Source: Allosediminivita pacifica
GTDB lineage: Bacteria > Pseudomonadota > Alphaproteobacteria > Rhodobacterales > Rhodobacteraceae
DNA: 64,000 bases
Reading direction: 5' to 3'
Assembly: GCF_003054175.1 (NCBI RefSeq)
Contig: NZ_QBKN01000003.1
Coordinates: forward strand, 1 to 64,000
Shown here: piece after piece, positions 24,330 to 33,481 of the stretch
Numbering within the stretch: the stretch's first letter is position 1
How the letters are laid out: every line of letters begins with the position of its first letter
Position numbers and translations under genes: made by a program
The notes under the pieces: model-generated
Database searches by the model: none
The model's input: the letters and a program-made list of their open reading frames with translations, nothing else
What the model was told of the DNA's origin: nothing

Positions 24330-25511
24330 TCAGGCGATCGTGGTCTTGCCGCAGGGATCCCGCTCGCGATTGTAGGGCGTTTCAAGAAGCCGAAGGTAGA
24401 AGTCTTCGAGCTTGGCGTCCCGCTCGGAGGCGCAGAAACGCTCGCGCGCGGTCTCGAAGGCCGCCGTGGACATGGCCTCGACCCGATCCCGGTCCGCCAT
24501 AAGGTCGCTGAGGTGCGCCAGAATCCCGTCGCCCACGTCGGCCGCGGTCTCGAGCAGGATCCGAGAATATTCGTCCCCGTCGTGATCATGTTTCCACAGA
24601 GGAGCCCAGACCCCGTTCGCATTGACTGGTACATCGACGAGGAACCCGGTCTCACCGTGAGAGATCAGCTCGGGCAGCGCACAGCAGGCGGTGCCGATGA
24701 CCGGCACGCCCATCGCGAAGGATTCGATGACCGAATATCCATAGGTGTCCGACAAGGTCGGCAGCAGGCTCACGTCGACGGTGCTCATGAGCGCGAGGAG
24801 CTCCTCGTTGGCCATCTTGCCATGGTGCTGCACGTTCGGCAGGTCGATAGCCGAGAGCAGATCCTCGGCGAAGTCGAGGTTGCTGGGGTCGGTCCAGACG
24901 CCGCTGCCCGCGCCCATCGTCATGTCCGACACGATGTGAAATTCGATCGGCAGGCCCTCGTCATGGGCTCTGCGCGCGGCATGAAGAACGGAAAGCCCCC
25001 CTTTCCGCATGAAGTGCCCGCCCACGAAAATACATCGAAGGGTCTTTTCCTCGCGACGGTCCTTCCTGGGGCGGGTCTCCGGCACCTGGATGTTGGGGTG
25101 AATCGGATTCGTCAGCTTTTCCTGCAGCACATCGAAATAGGGACCGCCGCGGTGCTGGTCGAGAAACAAGCGGCGCGCGAAGTTCGAGATCGGCACGATC
25201 GCCCGGCACTTGGGATCGGCCAGGCGCCTGGAGAAAAAGCGGAAGGCGGCGCTGTTCTCGTAGCCGAAAAGGCGCGGCAGGTGGCTCTCGAAGGTGATGA
25301 CGAAGGGCCGGGGGCCGACCGGAATGCGGTTGAAGGTGGCCACCAGATCCGCGTCGAACGTCGGCGTGAACAGCGCCACCTCGAGCGGCTGCCACAGCTT
25401 GTGGGCGGGAAGCCACTTCCGCGTGACAAGGCGCACATTCGTCGGGGTTCTGGGCGTGTTGAACTGCGCAGGATAACCATAAGGCCGCAGAACTTTCGGA
25501 GATCGTGTCAT
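24330..25511 (-). CDS. Glycosyltransferase family 4 protein
   Basis: 393 residues, GT-B fold. The C-terminal nucleotide-sugar domain (about 185-350) shows CIFVGGHFMRKGGLSVLHA, VQHHGKMANEELLALM and the retaining GT4 signature LLPTLSDTYGYSVIESFAMGVPVIGT, with the conserved glutamate and the PELI motif after it. It would add a sugar to the lipid-linked repeat unit at the cytosolic face of the inner membrane. It is the first gene of the exopolysaccharide region from the left and faces away from the next gene, with 407 bases between them. Donor and acceptor are unknown. Confidence 0.88.
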   Translation of the reverse strand: MTRSPKVLRPYGYPAQFNTPRTPTNVRLVTRKWLPAHKLWQPLEVALFTPTFDADLVATFNRIPVGPRPFVITFESHLPRLFGYENSAAFRFFSRRLADPKCRAIVPISNFARRLFLDQHRGGPYFDVLQEKLTNPIHPNIQVPETRPRKDRREEKTLRCIFVGGHFMRKGGLSVLHAARRAHDEGLPIEFHIVSDMTMGAGSGVWTDPSNLDFAEDLLSAIDLPNVQHHGKMANEELLALMSTVDVSLLPTLSDTYGYSVIESFAMGVPVIGTACCALPELISHGETGFLVDVPVNANGVWAPLWKHDHDGDEYSRILLETAADVGDGILAHLSDLMADRDRVEAMSTAAFETARERFCASERDAKLEDFYLRLLETPYNRERDPCGKTTIA

Positions 25512-25918
25512 AATTCGGTCCGATCGGTCTCTGAAAAGTATCGGTAAGAAAAAAAATCAAGATATGTCTCTGAGCGTATCGCATCGCCCGCACTGGCAAA
25601 AGCAGTTTTCGGCCCGAAAACTGCCGCGGCGAGCGTTCTCACAGACTCTGCGCCCCTTTTCGGCAGGAATCCTCTGAGAACGAGACCATCGCTTGTTCGC
25701 GATGCACAAGCACATCCCAATGCCGAGGCATGCTGCCTCCGCGCGCATCATCCCATGATCGCCCGCATGCTTGAGACCAGCCAACTGCACTCTCGCGTCG
25801 CTTGCGCCTCCGGTCCGCGCAAAGCTAGAATACCGTATTTTCAAGCCTCGCCGGTGGTCGGCCCTGCACGGGCCATGACGTCACCGGACATTTCACATCA
25901 GGTACCAGGTTTATCTTC
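25512..25918. other. Intergenic region between divergent glycosyltransferase and sulfotransferase
   Basis: 407 bases, less GC-rich than the flanks, with AT-rich patches near 25510-25570 and 25830-25915 that probably carry the two divergent promoters. Short frames inside it lack ribosome sites and protein-like composition. I see no RNA or strong palindrome. Confidence 0.5.
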
Positions 25919-26815
25919 ATGGCGAATTCCCCCGATCCCACAGTCATCTTCATCGCGGGCGAAGGGCGGTCCGGCTCGACCGTGCTCGACCGATGCATCG
26001 GCACCGTCGAAGGCGCCGCGTCCTTCAACGAGATGCACGAGATCGTCCACCAGTATCAGCGCAACAAGAAGCGCTGCAGCTGCGGCGTCTACCCCCAGGA
26101 CTGCGCCTTCTGGCGCGAAGTCCTCGCGGACCCCGAGCTTGCCGCGGCGCTGCCCGAACTCGTCGACGGGTTCGAGCGCTACGATGGCTCTCGCCATACG
26201 GTGAAGCTGCTGCTCGGCGCCTATGGCAAGGCCGACCGCGAGCGCCTGACACGCTACGGCGCGCTGACGGCGCGGCTTTATCGGCGGATCGCCGAGGTGG
26301 CGGGAGTCTCGGTCATCGTCGATTCCTCGAAAAACCCGTCCCGGGCGCTGATCCTGAAGCGCTACGCCGGGCTCGACGTCTGGTGCCTGCACCTGGTCCG
26401 GAACCCGGTCTCGGTGGCCGAATCTTGGCGAAACGGCAAGGGCGCCATGGACGACAACCTGCCGACCTACACCCAGGGCCAGACCTACAAGCGCTGGATG
26501 CTGAAGAACCTGGCCTGCGAATCCCTGCGCCTGACCATGCCGTACAAGCGTGTGCGGTTCGAGCAGTTCACCGCCGCGCCCCAGGCCGGGCTGACCGAGA
26601 TCAAGCAGTGGACTCCGGTGCTGCGCGGCCGTTCGGACGGTTTCGCCAGCGAATCCGAGGTGGATTTCGGCCCGTTCCACAGCCTGCAGGGCAACCCCGA
26701 CCGCTTCGAGAACGGGCGCGTCACGATCCGGGCGAGCCGGGCTCGGCCGCTCGCCGACAGCGGGCTTTCCTGGGCGCAGCGCAACCTCGCCACGCGCTAC
26801 GGCTACGGGGCCTGA
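25919..26815 (+). CDS. Sulfotransferase family protein (first of three)
   Basis: 298 residues. The N-terminal P-loop-like site for the 5'-phosphate of PAPS reads IFIAGEGRSGSTVLDR (about 10-25), and the 3'-phosphate region follows strand VIVDSSKNPSRAL and LHLVRNPVSVAESW. A cysteine cluster (RCSCGVYPQDCAFW, near 53-66) is common in one bacterial sulfotransferase group. Such enzymes transfer sulfate from PAPS to sugar hydroxyls. No transmembrane segment, so the acceptor is probably cytosolic, for example a lipid-linked repeat unit. Together with two more sulfotransferases in this locus it indicates a sulfated exopolysaccharide. Confidence 0.87.
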   Translation: MANSPDPTVIFIAGEGRSGSTVLDRCIGTVEGAASFNEMHEIVHQYQRNKKRCSCGVYPQDCAFWREVLADPELAAALPELVDGFERYDGSRHTVKLLLGAYGKADRERLTRYGALTARLYRRIAEVAGVSVIVDSSKNPSRALILKRYAGLDVWCLHLVRNPVSVAESWRNGKGAMDDNLPTYTQGQTYKRWMLKNLACESLRLTMPYKRVRFEQFTAAPQAGLTEIKQWTPVLRGRSDGFASESEVDFGPFHSLQGNPDRFENGRVTIRASRARPLADSGLSWAQRNLATRYGYGA

Positions 26816-26828
26816 TCCGGTCCCGGTC

Positions 26829-28241
26829 TCAGCCGTTGAGCGCGGCGACCGCCCGCCGCAGGGTCGGGATCTGGGGCAGGATCGCCAGCGCCCATGAAAG
26901 GGGCAGCGCGGCGCAGGCGAGGCCGAGCATTTGCCAGCCACCGAAGACCTGCGCGCAGTAGGACATCACGGCCCAGGACACCGCCGAGGCTGCCGCTGCA
27001 ATGGCCATCGAGCCGAAGACCGCCCGCTGCCTGACCGGGGCCACCTGCTGCGTGAACCAGACGTAGCGGGGAAGGTAGACGAGCGAAAAGACCGAGATCA
27101 CGATCGAGACCACCTCGATCCCGAAGGGCACGGCGGCGGCAACGGCCAGGGTGCGCAGGATCGCCCTTTCGCTGACCATCCAGAGCCGCAGGCGCGTCCG
27201 GTCCATGGCCTGCAGCATGACCCCGGCGCTGCCGGTTGCGACCTCGATCATCATGCCCGGCGCAGCCAGCGCGAAGATCACCGCCGCCTGTCCCCAGGTG
27301 TCCGATAGCAGGAAGGGAAAGAGGTTGGCCGCGCTGCCGGCGAGGACAGCCATGGGGGGGAAGACCGCGACGGCAAGCAGCAGGCAGCTTGCCACGTAGA
27401 CCTCGGCCACGTCCTTGAGATCGCGCTGGACCTTCGTCATCCGGACGTAGACCACCTGCGAGACCGGACCTGCCACGGCGTTGCGGGGCAAAGTCAGGAA
27501 GCGCTGCGCCATGGAGAAGAGGCCCACGGGCACGGCGCCGAGGAAGGCCCCGACCAGCAGCACCGGCCCCTGCCTCTGCGCGCTGAAGATGAGCGAAACG
27601 CCGACGTTGTCGCTGGCAAAGCGGATGTGGTTGCCAAGCGGCGTGAAGTTGCGCGGCGCGCCCGCGCGGAAGCTGCTGGAGAGCATGGTGCCGATGGTCT
27701 GGACGCCCGCGAGCACGATCTGCTGCGCCACCAGCGACCACACGCCGGCGCCCATCACCGCGAGGATCAGGACCGTCGCGATCCCCAGCACGCCGGCCAC
27801 GGTCCGGATCAGCGCCAGCCGCGGGAACTGGCCGTCCTTTTCCATCTGGGCGCCAGCGACCGCCGAAAGCGCATTCAGGAAGGGCAGCGTCGCCAGCACC
27901 GCCACGAGCCCCAGCAGCGGCGGGCGGTCGAAGAGGGCCGCCCAGACCGGCGCTAGGGCGGCAAGCACGATCGACAGGGCCGCACCGATACCGGTCAGCA
28001 GCCAGAACACGCTGTTCCACTCGGCGTGATCGTAGGCCGTCTGACGGATCAGCGACCGGCCCATGCCGGCGTCGCTCAGCATCTGGGCGAAGATGACGAT
28101 GCTCATGGCGATGGCCATGTCGCCGAACTCCGAGGGCGTGAGGAAACGCGCGACAACCGGAAGAACCAGGACCTGCGAGAGCGCAAGCAGGGTGCGCGAC
28201 GCGCTCAGGGAGCCTGCGTTGACGAGAAATGTCTTTGCCAT
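26829..28241 (-). CDS. Polysaccharide flippase (Wzx-type, MOP superfamily)
   Basis: 470 residues with about twelve hydrophobic segments and the layout of oligosaccharide flippases (SRTLLALSQVLVLPVVARFLTPSEFGDMAIA at the start, then RNAVAGPVSQVVYVRM before helix 7). It would turn lipid-linked repeat units from the cytosolic to the periplasmic side for polymerisation. It ends 13 bases after the convergent sulfotransferase. A polymerase (58139) and chain-length protein (45918) of the same pathway lie elsewhere in the locus. Confidence 0.88.
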   Translation of the reverse strand: MAKTFLVNAGSLSASRTLLALSQVLVLPVVARFLTPSEFGDMAIAMSIVIFAQMLSDAGMGRSLIRQTAYDHAEWNSVFWLLTGIGAALSIVLAALAPVWAALFDRPPLLGLVAVLATLPFLNALSAVAGAQMEKDGQFPRLALIRTVAGVLGIATVLILAVMGAGVWSLVAQQIVLAGVQTIGTMLSSSFRAGAPRNFTPLGNHIRFASDNVGVSLIFSAQRQGPVLLVGAFLGAVPVGLFSMAQRFLTLPRNAVAGPVSQVVYVRMTKVQRDLKDVAEVYVASCLLLAVAVFPPMAVLAGSAANLFPFLLSDTWGQAAVIFALAAPGMMIEVATGSAGVMLQAMDRTRLRLWMVSERAILRTLAVAAAVPFGIEVVSIVISVFSLVYLPRYVWFTQQVAPVRQRAVFGSMAIAAAASAVSWAVMSYCAQVFGGWQMLGLACAALPLSWALAILPQIPTLRRAVAALNG

Positions 28242-28443
28242 CGATTCGTACCGCTACGACCCTGTCACCTTGCACTCGTCACGCGCTGGCGCGGACACTC
28301 GTGCGTTACTAGGGCAACAGCTGCATCGGTCGTCAACTGCGGCATGTCCGACCGGACGACTCTTTGTGAGGGTGCAACTTTTTCTTGCCCGACCTCGCCA
28401 ATTGACGACAATATCCCTGTGTCCGCCCAATTTTCCGGGCCTT

Positions 28444-28461
28444 CGTCGTGATGGCACGACG
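28444..28461. promoter_or_regulatory. Inverted repeat upstream of methyltransferase
   Basis: CGTCGTG-ATGG-CACGACG, 7-bp perfect arms, 44 bases before the methyltransferase ATG at 28505 and in the region shared with the divergent flippase gene. The following 28462-28510 is AT-rich, as expected for a promoter. Candidate operator; the binding protein is unknown. Confidence 0.45.
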
Positions 28462-28504
28462 CCGAATTTTATTGAATGCGCATTTAGTCCCCTGGTGTTT
28501 TGGT

Positions 28505-29284
28505 ATGCTACATATTCGACATGAAGATTATGACTCGCTGGAACGGTCCTCCGAACTGACCAATCCGAAACCGGCGGAAACCGCGGATGCGGCCGCCTCC
28601 ACCGACACCTATGCCCTCAGGTTCGCCGGACGCTGGGGCGCCTGGCTTCTGAGCGTCCAGGCAGCGATCATCCTCGCCATGCTGCCCGACAAGCGCGAAA
28701 GCTCGGTGCTCGACGTCGGCGGCGGCCACGCCCAGATCGCGCCCGTGATGCGCGAAGAGGGCCACGATGTCCGCGTCATGGTCAGCGAAGAGGCCTCGAC
28801 CGAGCGTCTTCTGCGCTCCGGTGTCCCGGCCGGGGACATCTCGGTCGGCTCGCTCATGGACCTGCCCTTCGCGGACCGCAGCTTCGACGCGGTCGTGTCG
28901 CTGCGCATGATGGCGCACGTCAAGGATCCTGCCGGCTATGTCGCCGAGCTCTGCCGTGTCGCCGATAAGGCCGTGATCCTCGACTACACCTGCAACCAGG
29001 GCGTGGGCCGAATCGGCACGTGGTTCTACCTGCCCAAGCGGCTGATCGAAGGCGACACCCGACGCTACAAGATCAGCGGCCGGGCCGAGATCGCCGAGAT
29101 GCTGGAACGCAACGGTTTCGTCATCGACGAGCATCAGGGCCAGTTTGCCCTGCCGGTGGTGGTGCACCGCAAACTGAAGAACCCGAAGATTTCGAGCGCC
29201 ATCGAACGCGTGCTGGCACCGCAGGCGCGGCGCTACGGCAACCCGGTCCTGCTGCGCGCGCGTCGGGCAACGGAGACCGCATGA
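28505..29284 (+). CDS. SAM-dependent methyltransferase (class I)
   Basis: About 259 residues from the ATG at 28505. Motif I for SAM binding reads VLDVGGGHAQIAP, and the later PFADRSFDAVVSLRMMAHV with ELCRVADKAVILDY are motifs II-III of UbiE/COQ5-like methyltransferases. The target is not evident; by context it may be a sugar or lipid-linked intermediate. An in-frame extension to 28451 or 28448 exists, but it crosses a palindrome and AT-rich promoter-like DNA, so the shorter start is preferred. The ribosome site is weak. Its stop overlaps the start of the next glycosyltransferase. Confidence 0.8.
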   Translation: MLHIRHEDYDSLERSSELTNPKPAETADAAASTDTYALRFAGRWGAWLLSVQAAIILAMLPDKRESSVLDVGGGHAQIAPVMREEGHDVRVMVSEEASTERLLRSGVPAGDISVGSLMDLPFADRSFDAVVSLRMMAHVKDPAGYVAELCRVADKAVILDYTCNQGVGRIGTWFYLPKRLIEGDTRRYKISGRAEIAEMLERNGFVIDEHQGQFALPVVVHRKLKNPKISSAIERVLAPQARRYGNPVLLRARRATETA

Positions 29285-30453
29285 GGATCCTGCTTCTCGC
29301 CCCCCAGCCCTTCTTTGTCCCACGTGGAACACCGATCGCCGTCCGGGCGCTGCTGCAGGTGCTGACCTCGCAGGGGCACAGGTGCGACGCCATCACCTTT
29401 CCCGAAGGCGAGGATCCGCAGATCGAAGGATGCCGTATCCTGCGCATCCCCACCCTGCCCGGCACCCGCAACATGCCCCCCGGCTTCTCGGCCAAGAAGG
29501 TCATCGCCGACATGGGGATGACCTGGCTTGCCTTCCGGCAGATGCGTCGCGAGCGCTACGATCTTGTCATCGGGGTCGAGGAAGCCGCCTTCATCGCCAT
29601 GATGCTGCGCCCGGTTTTCAAGGTGCCCTACGTCTACGACATGGACAGCTCGATCCCCGAGCAGATGGACGACAAGTTCGGGCTGCCGGCCTGGCTTCGC
29701 AACGGGATCGCGCGGGTCGAGGGGCGCGCTGCTCGCAAGAGCATCGGCGCCCTGACCTGCTGCCGCGCGCTTCAAACGACGGTGGAATCCTACGCGCCCG
29801 GCCTGCCCGTGCAGACGATCGAGGATGTCTCGCTGATCGAGACGCCGGGCGAGCCCCCCGCCGACTGCCGCTTCGACGAACCCGTGGTGATGTATGTCGG
29901 CAACCTGGAGGGCTATCAGGGCGTCGACCTGCTGATCCGCGGCTTTGCCGAGGCGCTGGATCAGGGCCGCCGTGCCCGTCTGGTGATCATCGGCGGGACC
30001 GATGCGCATGTCGCTGCGCATGCGGAGATTGCCCGCGAGTTGGGCGTGCAAGACAGCGTGAGCCTGCTTGGCCCCCGCCCGGTCGAACGTATCGCCGATT
30101 ACCTCGGGCAGGCCGATATCGTGGCCTCGCCCCGGACGCAGGGTCGCAACACACCGATGAAGGTCTATTCCTACCTCGACAGCGGCAAGCCGTTGATCGC
30201 CACCCGGCTGCCGACGCACACGCAGGTGCTCGACGACGAGATCTCGATGCTGGTAGCGCCCGATGCGGCGGACATGGCGCGGGGCCTCGGCGCCCTGCTC
30301 GATTCCCCCCAGTTGCGCGACCGGCTGGCGGCCAGCGCGAAACAGCGCGTGGCGGCCGAGTTCAGCCCCGAGGCCTACCGGCGCAAGCTCACGGGGTTCT
30401 TCGACCGCCACATCATGCCGCAGGTCGCCGGGCGCGCGAAGGTTCAGGCATAG
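29281..30453 (+). CDS. Glycosyltransferase family 4 protein
   Basis: 390 residues, GT-B. The N-terminal domain begins MRILLLAPQPFFVPRGTPIA, a glycine-rich acceptor loop typical of GT4. The C-terminal domain has VMYVGNLEGYQGVDLLIRGF and DIVASPRTQGRNTPMKVYSYLDSGKPLIAT, where the usual E-x7-E is modified (NTPMKVYSY) as in a recognised GT4 subgroup. The ATG overlaps the methyltransferase stop, so they form an operon. The gene ends 10 bases inside the convergent sulfotransferase. Substrates unknown. Confidence 0.88.
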   Translation: MRILLLAPQPFFVPRGTPIAVRALLQVLTSQGHRCDAITFPEGEDPQIEGCRILRIPTLPGTRNMPPGFSAKKVIADMGMTWLAFRQMRRERYDLVIGVEEAAFIAMMLRPVFKVPYVYDMDSSIPEQMDDKFGLPAWLRNGIARVEGRAARKSIGALTCCRALQTTVESYAPGLPVQTIEDVSLIETPGEPPADCRFDEPVVMYVGNLEGYQGVDLLIRGFAEALDQGRRARLVIIGGTDAHVAAHAEIARELGVQDSVSLLGPRPVERIADYLGQADIVASPRTQGRNTPMKVYSYLDSGKPLIATRLPTHTQVLDDEISMLVAPDAADMARGLGALLDSPQLRDRLAASAKQRVAAEFSPEAYRRKLTGFFDRHIMPQVAGRAKVQA

Positions 30454-31343
30454 CCCAGCGACGAGAGCCAGTGATTGAAATTGGCGGGCGCGGCGGCAAG
30501 CTCGCGCTCGCTGACCGTGTTGCGCCACTTGCCGATGGACGAGGTCGAGATGGCCCCCGCCACGCTGGCGTGGTGCTTCAGGCGTTCGACGTCGCCCATC
30601 GGGCCGACACTGGTCGACAGCATCGCCGGATCGAAGTCGAGCCGCGCCCAGTCGAAAACCTTGCCGAAGGCGGCCTCGGGGTCGGCGACGAGATCCTCGT
30701 AGCGCATCTGCAGCACGTTCGGCGACCAGCGCGCCAGCCGCGCGCAGGAGGCATTCGCATCGCCCCAGCGGCGCGCGGCGCCTTCAAAGGACCCGATCAG
30801 CCCGGAATCGCGATAGGACAGCGCCACGTCGCGCCCGTCCCGGACCAGCCAGAGGTAGCGGGCGTCCGGAAACCTCTGCGCGATGGAGGGCAGGTGGTAG
30901 GTGTTCCACGGGGTCTTGTCGCCCCAGCGCTGCGCGCCCGATCCGCTCTTGCAGGCGAGATAAAGGTAGAAGGCCTCGATCAGCGAGCGCAGGCGGCGGG
31001 GCCTGAGATGCTGCGCCTCAGTTGCGAATTCATCGAGGTTCGGCAGGCCGAAGGTGGGCCAGTGTTCGTGCTTTTCGAACTGGGCGCAGAAAAGCCAGAC
31101 TCTTTCGCGCCACGACAGCATCATGGTCCGGGGCCAGAGCTCGATCAGTTCGCCCAGCACGTAGGTTTCGGGCGGAATGTATATCTGCCCCGAGGCCATC
31201 AGGATGCGACGCACCAGCGTGTTGCCGCTGCGCCCGGAGCCCACGACGAAGAGCGGCGCATCCTCACTCGCGGGGACAAGGCGGAGCCGGGGCATCGCGA
31301 AGGAATTGTACCGGCGAACGAGGTTTGAGGTGGTCCTGTACAT
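30444..31343 (-). CDS. Sulfotransferase family protein (second of three)
   Basis: 299 residues. The PAPS 5'-phosphate loop is LFVVGSGRSGNTLVRR near 31-46, with the 3'-phosphate region RYLWLVRDGRDVALSYRD near 161-178. GDKTPWNTYH supplies the usual mid-domain block. Soluble, probably cytosolic. It is the last gene of a leftward set running from GH16 at 34319 through two glycosyltransferases, separated from the preceding gene by 9 bases. It probably sulfates a specific sugar of the repeat unit. Confidence 0.88.
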   Translation of the reverse strand: MYRTTSNLVRRYNSFAMPRLRLVPASEDAPLFVVGSGRSGNTLVRRILMASGQIYIPPETYVLGELIELWPRTMMLSWRERVWLFCAQFEKHEHWPTFGLPNLDEFATEAQHLRPRRLRSLIEAFYLYLACKSGSGAQRWGDKTPWNTYHLPSIAQRFPDARYLWLVRDGRDVALSYRDSGLIGSFEGAARRWGDANASCARLARWSPNVLQMRYEDLVADPEAAFGKVFDWARLDFDPAMLSTSVGPMGDVERLKHHASVAGAISTSSIGKWRNTVSERELAAAPANFNHWLSSLGYA

Positions 31344-31352
31344 GCGCGCGTC

Positions 31353-32507
31353 CTATCCGGTCAGGCCGGCCATGCGCCGGCGGTAGTGGCCCGTGAGCTT
31401 GCGGGCGACGGAAATGGGGCCTGCCGAGGCATCGCGGCGCGAGGTCACGCCGCGGTCCGCGATGATCCGCTCCAGCCGGGGGCCGATGGTCTCGCAGGCA
31501 TAGTGGTCGATCATTTCCTGCCGGACGCGCGCCGCGCGCTGGCGGGCGGCGGCGGGGTTCTCGGCGATCCGATCCACCGCCGAGGCGACCTCGTTTGGCG
31601 TGCAGTACTGCGCCGCCTTGCCGAAGGTCCGTTCCAGCCGCGGGTCGAGCAGCAGGGGACGCCCGCAGAGCGCCGCCTCGACCACGGTCCGGCCAAAGGC
31701 CTCCTCGAAGCGCGGGTGGTAGAAGTAGACGAAGATGTCGAGCGAGTTGAGGAATTCGGCCACCGGTTCGGCGCCGAAGGCCACCACGTCCCAGCGGTCC
31801 GGATGGGCGCCAAGCTCTCGCAACGTGTCCACTGGGCAGCCAAGCACCCGCACCCGCAGGTTCGGCCCCGCCGGATAGGCCGCGTCATTGGCCGCCGCAG
31901 TTCCGGGAAACTTGAGCGGGTCGGCGCGGCTGTGCCGCCCGATGGTCAGCGGTGCATTCCCCGAGAAGGGCGCCCGGGTCACCTGCCAGCCGGCGACATC
32001 GAAGATGTTTGGCCAGTCGACCGAGGTCTGGCGGATGAAGGGCGCGAAGGCCGCGAGCTGCGCGCGGACAAGCCCCGAAACCGGCGCGAACCAGGCCTGG
32101 ACGCCCAGGGCCGCGCGGGCCCGCCGGACGGCATCCGCGGGGTTGTACTCGACCGAGCCATCGGGTCGGAACGGCGGATGATGTGCGACGATCACGGCGC
32201 GCTCCGCCGACAGCCGGGCGCTTTCCTCAATGCCGCGGGAAAAGACCAGCGGGTGATGCAGGAAGGCGACCCGCCCATGCGCGCGGCAACCGGGCGACAG
32301 CAGGGTGACGCCCGGCAGGTCGGCCAGCGCCAGCGCCTTGGGGTTCGGCGCGTCGCGCGTGTCGTCGAGATAGGCGGACCGCACGAAGAGAAGCCCGACG
32401 TCGGCCCCGAGAGCGGACAGCGCCTGCACGTCGGCCACCAGCGCGGCCGTGCTGCCGCCGGAAAAGCGCGCGTCGGCGACGACAAGACAATCGAAGGACC
32501 GCGTCAT
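31353..32507 (-). CDS. Glycosyltransferase (GT-B, GT4-like)
   Basis: 384 residues. The first half has a sugar-acceptor glycine loop (DARFSGGSTAALVADV) and an HHP segment. The second half carries LDIFVYFYHPRFEEAFGRTVVEAALCGRPLLLDP, the E-x7-E donor motif of retaining GT4 enzymes. The start ATG overlaps the stop of the preceding GT2 gene, indicating an operon. Domain fold is clear; sugar is unknown. Confidence 0.84.
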   Translation of the reverse strand: MTRSFDCLVVADARFSGGSTAALVADVQALSALGADVGLLFVRSAYLDDTRDAPNPKALALADLPGVTLLSPGCRAHGRVAFLHHPLVFSRGIEESARLSAERAVIVAHHPPFRPDGSVEYNPADAVRRARAALGVQAWFAPVSGLVRAQLAAFAPFIRQTSVDWPNIFDVAGWQVTRAPFSGNAPLTIGRHSRADPLKFPGTAAANDAAYPAGPNLRVRVLGCPVDTLRELGAHPDRWDVVAFGAEPVAEFLNSLDIFVYFYHPRFEEAFGRTVVEAALCGRPLLLDPRLERTFGKAAQYCTPNEVASAVDRIAENPAAARQRAARVRQEMIDHYACETIGPRLERIIADRGVTSRRDASAGPISVARKLTGHYRRRMAGLTG

Positions 32508-33481
32508 GCCTTGCCCATCCCGGTGCGGCGCCGCAGGCGGCTCAGAAACTCGGTCGTCAGGCGCCCGATCAGGTCGAGACAGACCTTCGGAGGCGCCCAG
32601 AAACAGCGCGCCGCGGCGATTGGATCAGCCGCGCCCTTGGCGTCGATGAGACGGCGCCACGCAAGCTTGCGACGCTGTTCCAGAAGATGCGCCTCGATTG
32701 CGCGGCGGACGTCGGGCGACAGACCCGGGCGCGCCAGCATGGCGCGGTCGGCGGCGGCCAGGTGGGCGTGCGCCTCGGTCGGGTGCCGCCCCGAGAGAGA
32801 CGAGCGCCGCACTGTCGCGACGTAGCCCGCAGGGCCGGTAAGCAGGAAGCGGGCGCCGTCGAGCAAGGCGTTGGCATAAAGCACGTAGTCCTCGCCCAGC
32901 CGGATGCGCGTGTCGTAGCCAAGGCCACGGCGCTCAAGAAAGCGGCGCGACATGAGGGGCTTCAGGAATCCCATCTCGCGCCGTCCGCCATGCCCCGTCG
33001 AGAGATTCGACAGCACGAACTCGGCGGGGCCCAGCGCCTGTGTGCCAGAAACACCTCCCAACATCGCCCGCCGCTCGGACGCGGGCGCGCCCTCGTCCAC
33101 CTTCCAAAGATCGTCCGCCGCGAAGTCCGCATTCCGGCTTTCAGCCAGTTCGACGAGCAGCGCCAGGCGCTCCGGCTCCATCCAGTCGTCGGAATCGAGC
33201 ACCGTGATCCAGGGCGCACCGCTCTCGGCGATCGCGCGGTTGCGCGCCGCGGCCGGCCCGCCGTTGCGATCCTGGCGCAGAAGCGTCAGTCGCGGATCCC
33301 GAGCGGCCGCCCGCGCGACAATCGCCGCCGTCGCGTCGGTCGAGCAGTCGTCGACCACGATCACCTCGACCGGCACGCTCTGGGCAAGGGCAGAATCCAC
33401 GGCCCGCATGATGGTCGTCTCGGCGTTCCACGCGGCGATGACGACGGTCACCCTGGGATCGGCAGAGCCCCGGTCAGTCAT
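32504..33481 (-). CDS. Glycosyltransferase family 2 protein (ExoO-like)
   Basis: 325 residues, GT-A fold. Nucleotide-binding VEVIVVDDCSTDAT and the metal-binding DSDDW (in WITVLDSDDWMEPERL) are intact, as is GEDYVLYANALL with the catalytic-base region. The protein has the same layout as the divergent GT2 at 34352 and resembles succinoglycan transferase ExoO. No membrane segment. Its start overlaps the GH16 stop by 8 bases. Likely adds a beta-linked hexose to the repeat unit. Confidence 0.87.
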   Translation of the reverse strand: MTDRGSADPRVTVVIAAWNAETTIMRAVDSALAQSVPVEVIVVDDCSTDATAAIVARAAARDPRLTLLRQDRNGGPAAARNRAIAESGAPWITVLDSDDWMEPERLALLVELAESRNADFAADDLWKVDEGAPASERRAMLGGVSGTQALGPAEFVLSNLSTGHGGRREMGFLKPLMSRRFLERRGLGYDTRIRLGEDYVLYANALLDGARFLLTGPAGYVATVRRSSLSGRHPTEAHAHLAAADRAMLARPGLSPDVRRAIEAHLLEQRRKLAWRRLIDAKGAADPIAAARCFWAPPKVCLDLIGRLTTEFLSRLRRRTGMGKA

